A stretch of 64,000 nt of DNA from Hypoxylon rubiginosum (taxonomy: Eukaryota > Ascomycota > Sordariomycetes > Xylariales > Hypoxylaceae). Position numbers and translations under genes: made by a program. Below the pieces are notes generated by a model. The model was not told the origin of the DNA, searched no databases, and was given only the letters and a program-made list of their open reading frames with translations. Positions 9,042 to 20,996 of this stretch are shown here, one piece after another. The stretch's first letter is position 1. Each line of letters begins with the position of its first letter. The stretch is taken from contig CADCXA010000040.1 in assembly GCA_902806565.1 (NCBI GenBank), positions 124,001 to 188,000 of the forward strand, written 5' to 3'.

Positions 9042-12000
9042 TTAACCCAAAGGTATGTCGAAGCCTGACAAGTTCACATCATTCCCGTTGATCCCGAAGA
9101 ATTGGAACCTAGAAGAGAATCCATATTAGCAAAGCCCCTGGCCTTTCTAGAATCAGCATAGTCGCATACCAGTCTTCAACGTTCAGCGTGGCCGGTACAG
9201 GCTGGCCTTGCGCAGATCCGGTACTCCAGCTATCGCTAGGACTTTGGCCGTCCGGCAGTCCCGTGTTGACGTCGCCACCCGGCCATAGGTTATTGTTTGT
9301 CTGGGTCTGATAACCTCCAAGCCCTGGTTGTAAGAAATTGTTAGCCTGCGGGGGGCTCGTACCCGTCGACTTGCTTGGCATCCGAGGGAGGAACTGGCTG
9401 GCCTGCCCAGGCGACGGCGGAGACATACCAGGCTGCATCGAAGAGACGAGGTTCGGATCCAGACTCTGCTGATTTTGCGACGGCGACGTCTGTGGGAGCG
9501 GAATCTGAGAGCTCTCGGGGAAAAGCTGGTCCGGCTGAAAGTTCTCCCAAAGCGATTGTGAAATGTTCGGCGAGTTACGGGTCACGAGATACAGGTCCGG
9601 GGGTGTGGCCGGAACCGAGAAGGACGGGTTGAATGGTGTCGCCGGGCGAGTATGTGGCCTGCTGTTAGTTCCTCCCATGAATGTGTCTCCGCCCCTGGTA
9701 TTCGGCGAGTTGATAGGCGGTCCCATATGAGGCGGGTTTTGAGCCTGTTCGTTCCTAGGCGTTTGTGGACGTGACCGCTCGTACGACTCCTGATGCATCG
9801 GTGTATTTATATTAAAGTCGATGGCCATCTCATCGTATTTTCGCTTGATAGCCTCCTGCTGTCTCTGATGGTGCTGCTCTAGCTGAGCCAAGCTTTGCTG
9901 GACTTTCCTATGCCGTTTTCCCGCGGCTTTTTGCAACCTCTCTTCTAGTACCCTATTACCTAGGATCGATTCAAATAGCGTGTAAACCATCTTGCCCACA
10001 AGCCACACCCTGGACACCTCCTTGAGTGCTTCCATGCACGTTCGTATCCGGACCTGCGTAACCTGTTGGATGGAGGGAATAGGGGACCGCATCTGATACA
10101 CGTGCATAATAAGCGCAGAGAACAGACTGTAAACGACAAATGCTGGACAGTAGCGAAGCTCGTCGTGCGCCGACAGATTCTCGATGATAGATGTGATCAT
10201 CCCCGCAGCCTGGAAAGCGATATTACGCGAAGGGTAAGAAGTATCGTCTGAGAACCTCGCAGCGTTGCTATTGTTAGGAGGCATATGCGCTCGATGTAAG
10301 AGACAAAGGGTGGTATAATAATTCGAATGGAGTAGCGCACTCCAGAAATGGTGTCGTGGCATCTCCCAGTAGATCGACTTTGGGCAATTCTGTAACCAGT
10401 CTGCTAATGCCATATCACTATGGGTGAGGTCGATAGCGTTTTGCCGTCGGCCTTTCGATGCCACCGAGTACTGCTGAGACAGGACTAGGCCCATGATCTC
10501 GCAGAGTTTAACATATTGAAGAAAGAATTGAACATGAATAGGATCGGGGCCGACTTCGCTTGCGTTTTCTGGCTCGTCTTCGATAAAATCATCCTCGGTA
10601 AGCATCTCAACGTCTGAATCGTCCAAATTGATATTGCATGGTCGTCCGAGCGCAACTGCAACAGATCGATCGCGGGTGAACAGCGTCCACCAGATGCGCT
10701 TCCATAATCGTTTATCGGCTTTACTTAGTTGTGAAGCCTCCACACTCCTGTGCATCCCGGACCCCTGAGCGACGATGATGGCGACTCTACTCCAGTAGAA
10801 CACGTTCTTAGTAACATCCTCCGGGCCCTCCCAATACCACCCCATGAGGAGTAAAGCCTGGACTATTGTCACGCGATCATCCTCGTAATTGGCGTCGTAA
10901 AGTGCTTTTGCTCGTTTATAAAATGTCAACGCAGCTGGTGTGGTCGAACCATTTGCATCCATGAGCTGTGGGTTATTACAGACTCTTGAACCCGCGAGCA
11001 AGACAGCCTGCAAGAGTAGTAACGAAGGCGGGTTCTTAGGATCTTTATACTGTTTCATAAAACGGGTCTTGTTTATGACCGGGACGATAGGATGTACCCA
11101 TTTGAAGTACGATTCGATGAGCTCGTCACACAACGACCTGGGCGGTAGGAGGAAAGCCCCACGTTGATGAAGGATATCGATCTCGATGTTGTCTAGCTCC
11201 GTCAGGCGGGCCCTAGATCCGCGCACATTTTCGGGTAGGGGATAATGGACGACGTCGGAAGCGCCTTGACGATCGTGAACCAATAACGTTAAATTCGACG
11301 ATTCCCCTAGGAAGGCTACTCTACCAGCTTCGGTGATGGGGGCTCTTGTAAACTTTGGTTTCATGACCAGGTTAACAAACGTATCATTGTCGACCTCCTC
11401 TTTCCTAGCCTGAGCTTCGGTGATAGTCGTCGAGGGCACGCCCTCCGAGGAATGGTAGACAGCGGGTCTCGCCGAGAAGGTGGTGGACGAGCCGACGCTG
11501 GGCTTCGGAGAGGGCTCTTCGACGGTATCCCCGCGGTCGCTAGAGACGAGATGTCAACCTCCTTGGTCATTTCTTCATTCTTTACCCCAATGGCGGGAGA
11601 GCTATGCACACACCTATCCGAGTCTTTTGCTGCATTGGCATGTGTCTTCTTCCTCTTGGGCTGTGGAATTTTGCAGTCGATTGAAAAGGCAACACAGTTC
11701 GTACATGGAACACCGAGACTAGCAGCATCGCACCGTACCTGTGAGTTTGTAAATATCGTCTCTTCTTACGAGGATGTTCTAGATTCATGTTCTTGCGCGA
11801 TCGTGTTTGCTTCCGGTTGGCGATATAAAGAGAAAGTATCTATTCGTACCTTTCGAGCATGGCATGTCTGTTGGAAAGCGAGTGGTCAGTGGATGATGCA
11901 CGGCGTAAAATATGGATCGCATTTCTCAAGATGCCTCGGCACGATTAGAATAATCCCACCTCGAGCCCCAGATTGAGAGCTCTGGTAGCTCAGATATAAA

Positions 12001-12343
12001 TAAAAGAGGCACAGGCGACCACCAACCTCTCAAAGGAAATAGGGGAAAATAAAAGAGTACACACCTCGCAAGCCCTTGAAGCACGTTGTCTAATCGAAGT
12101 ACAAACTTCCATCAGCTATTTGGTCGTTTGACTCGCGGCGTTCGCCTGCGGGGACATTACTTGCATGGGAAGTCCTACGAACCTTCGAAAACTCGGCTGG
12201 CCTTGCGCATTCTGTGCTGATATCGTCGGACCTGGCGATGTGCCGTTTTGGCTATTGGGAGGGGGCGTAGGCTGCGAAGGCGAGTTCGAATGTTGCTGCT
12301 GCCTCGCCAGCTCACCGCTGCTGGGGACCGGGTTCATCTCCAT
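9042..12343 (-). CDS. Zn2Cys6 transcription factor, CTF1/FarA-FarB type fatty-acid regulator
   Basis: Model: complement(join(9042..9108,9170..11539,11614..11738,11850..11867,12065..12089,12183..12343)), 921 aa. The DNA-binding domain is spread over four exons, one of only 25 nt and one of only 18 nt (TCHARK). Splicing gives Cys61, 64, 71, 80, 83 and 90, a C-x2-C-x6-C-x8-C-x2-C-x6-C zinc cluster, followed by a basic PKRKK. A fungal_trans regulatory domain follows (about residues 250-520, including ELIESYFKWVHPIVPVINK), then a Gln/Pro/Ser-rich tail. A final 61-nt intron gives the C-terminus DWFQFFGI. The cluster context (RACETCHARKVRCDAAS) is typical of cutinase transcription factor 1 and Aspergillus FarA/FarB, which activate fatty-acid use genes through CCTCGG sites. 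The first donor is GTTCGT, which is unusual; the start exon is therefore slightly less certain. Confidence 0.88.
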
Positions 12344-12384
12344 GTCTATCGGAATGCGAATGGCCTAGTACGCAAAGAAAACCA

Positions 12385-12390
12385 CCGAGG
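12385..12390. promoter_or_regulatory. CCGAGG (CCTCGG) site upstream of the CTF1-like gene
   Basis: The hexamer lies 42 bp upstream of the regulator's start codon, close to a CCAAT pentamer on the plus strand. FarA/FarB-type proteins are known to recognise CCTCGG. A single hexamer is weak evidence. Confidence 0.25.
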
Positions 12391-14162
12391 ACCAATCCGA
12401 GTGTGCAAGCGCAAAACGACGGTGTTCGCCCCGAAGCGATGAATATCGTAGTCGAATCTACAAGCAGGGCGTCGTCGAGCTCGGGTCTGTCCTCAGCTTC
12501 ACTGCCGCGCGTTGTCGGGCGGAGGAGCGCATGAAGATATGAAGATACCTTGGGTCAGGTTGGTTGGTACCTTGGTATGTTAGGTAGGCCAAGGCTAATA
12601 GGTGAGATGGGTCTATGTAGGAGGTAGGTATTATTACCAAGACGCACTTAAGACCGCCTCTGATTGATCCTTTCGACGTGCGCGGGAGAAGAGAGAGAGA
12701 GAAGAAAAAAAAGGTTGAGAACAGGGTGCTTTTTCTATGGAACCATAAATGGAGGCGATGCCGATGATGAGTTGCGAATTTGATGCGACAAGGGGACCCT
12801 CAAGCGGATTTCGATTTTTACCCGCGCATTGCCTTGGTTTGTACAATACCTACAATACCTACAGGCAGGTATGTAAGATCTTTTGCCTTCCACGCATCAA
12901 CCCTTCCAGGTGTCGAGTATAGTATAATAGTATAAATTCTAGCCCGGATCTTCCTACTTCCCACCTTCGCTAATACTATTTATTGCAAGATAAACCCCCG
13001 TAGGTGCCACTATAGAGAAATAAAACGTCTACTCTTTAGGTATCTATCCCGGTTCTCGTACCTGACATACCACCTACAGCACGTACCAGTATAGTACCAA
13101 GTGGGTTGTACGGTACTTACGGGATTAAAAATCTTTAGCGCAGGTTTGGCTTCTTTCAACGGTATAGAATCTATCTTTTGGTACCTATCCTTTTACATAA
13201 AAAAGCTTAGATGTAATTTACGATTGCTATATTCCCATTCAATTCAAAGTAATGAGACAACCTTTCCAGTCTATGTCTTTGTATCTCACTTACACATACC
13301 AAGAAATAACTATAGCATTGTCTATCCCGATACTATCCCCCACAAACTCCATCCTTCGGTAGGCATATTAGTGTATAAGTGAGCATATAGTTCAAAATCG
13401 CAAAGTCACTTGACCACCCCTTAAAATTTGTTTGCCTCGTCTCTCAATGGTCAGACGATGATGCGCTTATGCAGCCTTTTTAATATCTGTTCCCGGGGAA
13501 GGCCAGATTCAAAGTCTCAGCCCGTGTTAGTGAGTACGTAAGGTAGTGAAGTCCATGTGCTACCGCATCATAAATAGGTATCGTGTCCTTCTCTCTTCTG
13601 ACATGTGAAGAAGTGGGAGGAGATGCAAGTCAGCGGCAAGCCCGTTTCTCTTAGTCACCCCTCTCACCCCCTGTTACCTTGATAGATAGTCGGGTAACAA
13701 GCCTCTTTGGTTCGCTTCTCCGTTACCAAGATTCGAAATCCGGGGCGCTTCTAATGCATACGTACATTAGGTATGTAGTATATTGTTAGCCTATGACCCC
13801 TATGACCCTCCGATAATATGCGATGATATGCAAAAGCGGTGACGCCAGCCTTGACCAATCAGAAATACTCTAATCTCTCTATTTTCGGCATACCCGTCGC
13901 GTTATAAACCCACGGGTTCCGGTCGGTATCCGGAATCGCGAGTTATACCAGTATCCCGGCACGAGAGAATCCCGATACAGAATCAGCACAGTTTCAATGC
14001 TGCCGCTGGGACTCGGGAGCGTGGGCAGTGCTCTGGCGGAATTGATACTACGTAGAGTCGTAGACACAGAATTACCGAGGCACTTGCCAAATTAGGAGAT
14101 ACCAAAATACGTGTACGAAATGCCATGTCATCATGTAGATCACCATTACAAAGTCTGTGAGC
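12391..14162. other. Gene-free AT-rich region
   Basis: About 1.8 kb upstream of the CTF1-like gene with many short open frames but no recognisable protein. GTAGGTA/TACCTAC motifs recur (near 12617-12630 and 12846-12862). It borders the miniature transposon on the right. Confidence 0.4.
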
Positions 14163-14620
14163 TACACTAATAGGACAAGTTTATCCGTTAGCCCCTATGT
14201 TTCTCACCAAAACTTACCACTTTCACACAGCGATTAAGACGGCAAATAAATTGTAAAAATAATTTCACTAAATGGCATATGTAGAAGACTGCTTTATCTT
14301 TGAGCCTACGTCTTTAGATTTTAATTAAATGCCTCGATGATTGTTTTATTCCTAGGTATAATTGAAATCATGTATGCCTCACCAAAAATATCAATATTTC
14401 TTAGGAGCTGTATCATTTATAACTTTATCGTAACGCCGCTCTAGATCTAAAACCTCAGATACAAATTCATTATAGCCAAATGATTTACGCTTAATTATAT
14501 TTCATTTTTAAAAGGTTTTGCAATTTTACGATTTATTTTGAAGGTTTAAGAGCCTTGTGAAGTTGGTCAGTTTTGGTGAGAAACATAGGGGCTAACGGAT
14601 AAACTTGTCCTATTAGTGTA
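14163..14620. mobile_element. Miniature inverted-repeat transposable element, TA target duplication
   Basis: Perfect 50-bp terminal inverted repeats at 14165-14214 and 14569-14618 begin CACTAATAGGACAAG and end TTGTCCTATTAGTG; similarity continues imperfectly for another 15 bp or so inward. The element (454 bp) is flanked on both sides by TA (14163-14164 and 14619-14620), the target duplication of Tc1/mariner-pogo (Fot1-like) elements. The interior is AT-rich with no open frame, so it is non-autonomous. The perfect repeats suggest a recent insertion or selection by an active transposase elsewhere. It sits 98 bp from the MCD4 stop codon. Confidence 0.9.
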
Positions 14621-14718
14621 TCTTTCTAGTGGGCTTGTTACAAGTATATGGTACAGTATATACAATTTCTTTGACTCTGCTGTGTCTTCAAGTACATCTT
14701 AGCAGTTGGTCCTGTAAA

Positions 14719-17700
14719 TTATTGCATCTTCTTCTCTTCTATAGTCGGGGCCGGCTGCTGGTTTGTCGTCTCGTTTTCCGTTTCTATCGGCACTTCTGGC
14801 GCCTTGCCATTGCTTATAGCTGCTGGCTCATGCGGGTTGTTTACCTCAATGCCGGCGATAAATAATGCACTCACACCTTCTAGGGCGGCGACGAAGACGC
14901 AAAGCAGACTGGCTATGGCGAAGTGAGTAATTGTTGACCCGATTTCGAGCCACGAGCCCTCGTCCTTTACCACCCAAAAGAAGTAGAGGGTCAGTATGTC
15001 ACTGAGAGCCATCGCGAGCATGAATAGCGCCGACGGTGCCACCCCGATTCTCTTATTGAGAATGCCTAAATTGGCCGATATAAGGGCAAATGGGATCATG
15101 AGTTTGAGGATCAAAAGTGCCCCCTGGGAAAAGGGGTCGAATATCGGAATTAGACGGCAAACGCTCTCCATGCTGAACGAAGAGATCGATGCAACGTTTC
15201 CGGTACTGAAAAACGCTGATTGAAGTAACACGAAGAAGAACAAGGCCACACGAGCGTCAGAGAGGGCCAAGGGTCGGAACTCTGACACAAGTGCTTTGGC
15301 TGCCTCACTAGTGCTTTTTCCGTCCGCTGCCTTCTTAGCTGACTGTAAGAATACGTAGCCATAATGTTCCAGTCGTACCCAGGTGACCAATAGCAGACTA
15401 AAGGCAAGGTAGAACAGGCCTTCGTAAGATATGGTGAGGATAACGAAGGTTGGCGCACAGGTCAGGAAAATAACCAGTAGCCTGTGAAGATAGTGGTTGT
15501 TGGGCTGAAGTCGATGAACTACCGGCATCAAGAATGATATGACTAGTACCAGCCATCCTACAACCTGGTTTCCGCGCGGTAAGCCTTGCTTCGCTTGAAG
15601 TGACAGCGCACTTTGATAGGTTACAAGCATGGCCAGAAGGATGAGCCCGATCTAAGAAATGATTAACATAATATTTACAAGAGAACGCCAACACATACCT
15701 GGACGCCGATCAACGTTCTAGAAATCTCGTTACCCTTTTGGAGGGCATTAGTTTTCTTAGGACTCGAGAAATCAGCTAAGAGTCTATCTTCGAAGATGAG
15801 ATACAGGACGCCAACGGCCACCATGAGTAGGCCACCAAGCAAGCTATCGCATATTAGCTTAGTACACCAAACAGCACACCAAATGACATACATGAGTGAG
15901 ATATTTTCCACCTTATTTGCTGGAAGTAAAGTGAAAATGCTTGTCAGCGCAGAAGATATAAGCCAAGTCGCAGATAGAGCAGGGTGGTTTCGGAGGAAGG
16001 ATATTCCCATGGTCAGCGGGTAGAATGCTCCGATGACAAAAAGAACTGTCAAGATTTCTCGGTGGATATATCCAACTGCCTATTACCATGTTAGTATCGA
16101 AAACCTTTAGGGGTCATTAAAGGGGGCTTACCAATGATTGAATGATCCCAACATAGACGATTATGTTGAGTATCAGAGATAATATTTTAGGCCCAGTCTT
16201 GATGTGTCCAAATAAAGCCTCTCTACCCTTGATCAAACTGTCCCTGCGCGCGTAGACTTCCTCCCAGAAGAAGACGGGAAAGAAGGCATAGGCGTAGTAT
16301 GTCAAGGGCGAGTGTGATATGGTAAAGGATGCATAAAGCATGACCAGTATAGAGGAGAACACAATAGATCCACCAAGAGTCCTTGAGGCCTGCGTCGTTC
16401 CTTGTAGGACGTGTAGGTCTAAAACAGTAGTAAGAGCATACGCCATCCATCCAAGATAGCCAATGGTAATGAGAGCTCTCAAGAATAGCCAATCGTAGGT
16501 CTGTAAATAGCGCATTCCTTCAAGTCCAATTTTCATCAGGGCGGCCGACTCTTCGATGGCTTCTTCGAATCTTCCATTATCAATCAATTCCTTGATGGAT
16601 GCTACTCGACTCTCAGGGGACGAGCCATCACCTTCGCTGAAAGGCTTATAAGGCCGATATTGTATCTCCGTTGCCTCCTTGCTAACCTCTTTGACTTTGT
16701 ACATTTCCAGTATCTCTTGAGCATTTACCAAAGAAGCTTCAGCCTTCTCTTTGATATCTGCAGAGAGGTAGGAAAGTGGAAGCTCCCCGACGGAGTTGGC
16801 GGGAAACTCGATGCCAACTAAATAAGCCATCAAAGCAGCAACGTCAGCCTGCTGCACATCGTTTCTCTTAATTTTATCGAGGTTCCAATCAGAGGAGTAC
16901 TCGTCGTGACCGGGAGCGATGGCATTTTGGTATATATCTGGTTTTGCAACTCCTGATCCCCAAGCAATCAGTGGTGTTCTCGTGTTATCTGGATGACCGT
17001 CTCCGTGGCTTCCCCAATCGCTCATGCCGTGATCGGCTGTGAAAACAAAGGCCGTCCTGTCGTCGCCATAAAACTTTTGGAATAGCTCGGCCATCTCTTT
17101 GACGCCTTCGTCAACAACTTTGATATTCCTTAGATATTCCTGCGAATAGGGTCGATACGAATGGCCGGTGGTGTCGAGTCCTAGAAGATGCAAAAAGAAG
17201 ACGATTTTGTTTTGCCTTAGCGCAGCATTCAGGGTCTTATTCTCTTCTGCCGAGGCGAAAAAGTCTTTTACGTGGTCGAACACCCACAGATCCAGCTCGA
17301 GCGCGTCTTTAGAGAAGTCTTCTTCCTCGGCTGAATAACAGTATGCGTCTATCGTGCCCGGCGTAGCACCCTGCTCGAACATGGGAAGGATATCAGGGCT
17401 GCCCCAACTCCACGTGTGCGCACTTCTATTAAAGACACTGTCGAAATTGACCGGGTTAAGTTTCCACCCAGTCGCAACGGCGGAGACATCTTCGTATAAC
17501 CCAGCTATCAACGCGACATGACCAGGTCGAGATTCGGTAGGCACCCTCGTATGAGACACGCCGAATGTGCCATGCTCTAAGACGCGGGAACGTAGGTAAG
17601 GCGCAAGGGGCCTCGGGGCCTTGTCTTGTTCGGAATTCGCGAACGGTTCGGGGTGCGATTGAAAGGCTTTGTCTGCGCGCAATCCGTCGCCTTATAGCAG

Positions 17701-17930
17701 ATACAATGTCAGCGAGGAACATCCATCCTACCCACAAGAGAGCAGCACGCACCCACAAATAGAACGAGTCGATCAGCCGGCGCCTTTGCTCCCGCGGGTC
17801 TCTCTAGCTGGAATAATTGCATCCCACTAACGATGGGACTGACGAAGTAGATATCGAAAATGGAATAAATATAAATTAGGTGAAATACCATGGCTATGGC
17901 CAGAAACCGGAACCGACTGGTGCCCGCCAT
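14719..17930 (-). CDS. MCD4: GPI ethanolamine phosphate transferase 1
   Basis: Model: complement(join(14719..15651,15699..16079,16132..17690,17753..17930)), 1016 aa. Introns are 62, 52 and 47 nt; each join keeps the frame. The N-terminus is a signal anchor (residues about 8-28) followed by the luminal alkaline-phosphatase-fold domain: metal-site motif DGLRADK, catalytic threonine near residue 111 in VPTESRPGH, DTTGHSYRPYS and TADHGMSDWGSHGDG. From about residue 430 on there are a dozen or more membrane helices (PigN domain). The enzyme adds phosphoethanolamine to the first mannose of GPI precursors in the ER. The protein ends KKMQ, a K-K-x-x dilysine ER-retrieval signal. I chose the ATG at 17930 over an in-frame one 69 nt upstream because family members begin just before the anchor helix. 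Confidence 0.95.
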
Positions 17931-18733
17931 CGCTACAAATCGTACTGAACGGGTCGCGTTACGATGTGGAATACGGATATCAGCGGATGTGAAATTCAAG
18001 TGCCCTCCTTAAAGATCGGGGGACAACTTTTAAACGATAGATGCGTCAACCTCATCCGGATCCATGAGAGTTGGAGAAGAGAATAAGACAGATGGGCAAA
18101 GAATGTGTTGATATGTTAGCCATCAGCTCCGTGTTAGCTGGTATTGATTTTGGAAGAGTAAAAAAAAAGATGATGACACTTAGGACACTTAGCGAATTAC
18201 CAGCTGCTTTCGTTGCAGCCGTCAAGGTTGCGTGCGTCTGGGGATCAGGGGATCTACGGGTTAAGCGTTTGCGCTTGCAGGGATCAGCTATAGGGCTAAT
18301 AAAGTACCTATAGGTACCTAAGTGTTCCAAGGTTCCACCAACCGGGAGTTGGATTTGGATCCCATGTTTATGTCCAACATGACGGAAGTACGACACGCGG
18401 GCCGAGTGGACAACGAAGGGAAAAGATAAAATGATTTGCTCCGACAGCTGCAACTGCAGGCCCGTCAAGGTACACCTACCCCTTATAACCCCCCCCCCCC
18501 CCCCCCCCCCCCTTTTCCACATGAAGCTATACACCAACTCATTTAAATAAGCACACATAGTCTTCATTTTAAAGGGAACCTTAAGTGTTAAAGTAAAGGT
18601 GCCGAAAGACAGAATATTATTCTAGTGCACACATATGTATGTACATGACGGTAGTAATTCATTTCCCGTCCAAACTTCGTTATATAGACAAACGAACCAA
18701 GAGACGCTCATCCTCTCTCTTCAACGTCAGCAC
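17931..18733. other. MCD4 promoter / CSM1 terminator region
   Basis: About 800 bp containing the poly(C) tract at 18489-18512. No gene is supported. Confidence 0.4.
18489..18512. repeat. Poly(C) tract of 24 bases
   Basis: Uninterrupted run of 24 C on the plus strand, about 560 bp upstream of the MCD4 start codon. On the minus strand this is G24, able in principle to form a G-quadruplex. Length may be a sequencing or assembly estimate. Confidence 0.9.
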
Positions 18734-20363
18734 TCATTCCGGTCGCTCATTCAAAGCCTTCATGACCCTCGAGTAGAACCTTTCCGCGTGCGATTGCGGG
18801 AAAGTAATCTCCTCTACGAGATAATCAGGTAATATGTCTATCAAAGCTTGATCACGGCTGAGATCTAACTGAGGCATGTACATGAACTGAGGCTCGTCGA
18901 ACTCCGTAGCATCGTCCACGCCTACGGCTAGTTTGAAATGAAGAGCTAGAAGAAAATCAGTTAGTCCAGCGCTTCAAATTGTTGATGCTTGATGGGATAA
19001 ACTCACTCCCGTTTCTGCCTGTCTGGATGCAGTTGTAAGTCTCCACACTTTGCTCTTGCTTGACGCTCTGTATAATCAAGCCCGTCATATCTCTGTATAG
19101 GTCTGCCTTCATCTGTGGTATCTTGGCGGCCGCCTCGGCGCTAGCGAGGAGTCGCATGTTGGCATTCGGTCCCTTCATGGCACTGTTTGGAATTTTTGCG
19201 TTCGCGGACTCGGCCGATCGAGCAGCAGCTAGCTTCGTAGAGAGTGTCTTGATTTCCGACTTCGCTTCAGATAACGAGGCGTTAGTACCGCTGACCTGGT
19301 CTTGCAGTTGTTCCAGCTTGCTTTGGCTGGCCTCTAGTTCTTGTCTTAGACGCTGCGATTCTCTAGCTACCTCAGTCTGAGTAGACAATTGAGCCTTCAA
19401 GGTCGCGATGAGTTGATTGGCAGCTAGAAATTGTCAGCCACCATTTCGGACGCTGAGATTGACTCTCCGGGACTCACTATTAGCTCTATCCTCTGACTGC
19501 TTCTTCAGTCGATCGTAGTTGCGCTCCGCCTCCTTGATGCCAATCTCTCGTAGATCTCGGTATTTCGCCTCCAAGTTCTCATACTTTCTAGTCAAGTCTC
19601 CTACTCGCCTCCTCATAGATGGCTCATGAAGCTCGGAATCCGACGCCGGCACCGTCCTTCGGTTCGTAGTAAAAAGGTTGTGTGACTGGATACGTTGAAC
19701 AGATGATATTACGGGATGATCGTGAGGAGGCAGATCTTCTGTTTGATCATACTCTCCAACGCTGAGCTCCGTGGTCTCTACCATTTGCGTTTCTGGAATT
19801 TCGTGTTCAACTGGCTGCGTCTCGGGGATTTCAATTTCTGCAGGCAAGGCCTCGATCTGCGCCTTTGGCTTGCGCCCTCTCCTCGCAGCTGGTCGTACTG
19901 TGAGCTCCGGTTGATCTGCAGTCGATACATCTTCGTCGCCTGATATTCTTGGCGCCTTAGCAGCTCTCGGCCGTCCCCTTCCGCTCTTGGGCTTCGCATC
20001 AGCAATCACCGAGCCCTCACCATGTTCATCCTCGGCTGCTGGCGCAATGTCCTCCGTCGCAGGTCGCTTGGTTCCCCTGCCACGCGTAGGTTTCTCTTGT
20101 ACGTTTGTCTGCTTCTCTGTCAAGGCCTTTCGCGTCGGTACTTTTGATGCGCCTTCAGCGGCGGCGGCAGCGGTCCTTCCACTCTGACGCGTCGCATTCT
20201 GTGCTGGTTTTGTAACTCGATTCGCAGCTGTTGCACGAGCTTTCCTTGCTGGAGCCATTTTCGATATAGCCACTGGGTCTTCAGCTAAAACGTCTATCTC
20301 CTCCTCGTCCGATTCCACTAACCCAAGCAGCGCAGCGACTTTCGCGTTTGGCATTGATCGCAA
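18734..20363 (-). CDS. CSM1: Monopolin subunit Csm1/Pcs1
   Basis: Model: complement(join(18734..18945,19007..19423,19478..20363)), 504 aa (501 if the ATG at 20354 is used). The first 240 residues are disordered and basic, with AT-hook-like GRGRPR and RRGRKPK patches. A long coiled coil runs from about 255 to 365, and a compact C-terminal domain follows (YNCIQTGRNG/TLHFKL ... DRALIDILPDYL-like, here DQALIDILPDYL). That arrangement and the C-terminal motif are those of Csm1 of budding yeast and Pcs1 of fission yeast, V-shaped dimers that clamp kinetochore microtubule sites and recruit condensin or act in the rDNA. Both introns (54 and 61 nt) have clear GTGAGT donors. It is head-to-head with MSP1. 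Confidence 0.88.
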
Positions 20364-20996
20364 TAATCGGTTGGTTCTCGCTTGATGCTTCTGTCGATGT
20401 TATGCAGCGATTGGACTATTGCCAATGTTATGTAAGCGCAAAGGATATTATAATGCGATTTGTGTAGGTTGAAATGATCTTTCTAATCCTCTTTATTTGT
20501 TAATCACGCGAGGGAAGAGGAAGATATAGAGGTTACGTATCTGTATCTGTATCCTTAGGTACAAAGGTAGGGGTAGGGGTAGGTTGTGATGATGGTGGGA
20601 TGCGCTGTCGCCCAATCACATTTGTGGTTGCGCAGATCAAGTAAACAAAAAGCTCTGCTGGGGGTTGATAACGTAAAAGATGTAAAAGATGCACGGATGA
20701 AACTCCACAGTATTGTACAAAGTACTTACACGTGCTCCACAATCGATAAAGATAAAGACTCAGGGGTGTATCTCTATCAGAACTGATCTTTTATTCAACA
20801 GATACCAAGCACCGCCACATTTCCATGTGGCATCTATCCCTCGGCCTACCACCTGCATGGTTTACCCTGGATATTCTAGCCTACGATCCTGAGTCGAACA
20901 GCAAATGAATGGCGCATCGTGGCGTTTCTAAAACCTCAAAGTCTCACTCCGGCTTTCCTTTCCTAAACTCTCCCAGCCAGCTGGGAGGTATAACAA
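20364..20996. other. Divergent promoter region CSM1 / MSP1
   Basis: 633 bp between two start codons, with a GTAGGGGTAGGG-like stretch around 20567-20585. No gene is supported. Confidence 0.4.

Noticed and set aside
12116..12343. Independent 75-residue gene
   Set aside because: A splice within it joins in frame to the zinc cluster of the CTF1-like regulator (FRRQRASRACE), so it is best read as that gene's first exon.
14163..14620. CACTA (EnSpm) transposon, because the ends read CACTA and TAGTG
   Set aside because: CACTA elements make a 3-bp duplication; the flanks here (CTA and TAT) differ and share only TA.
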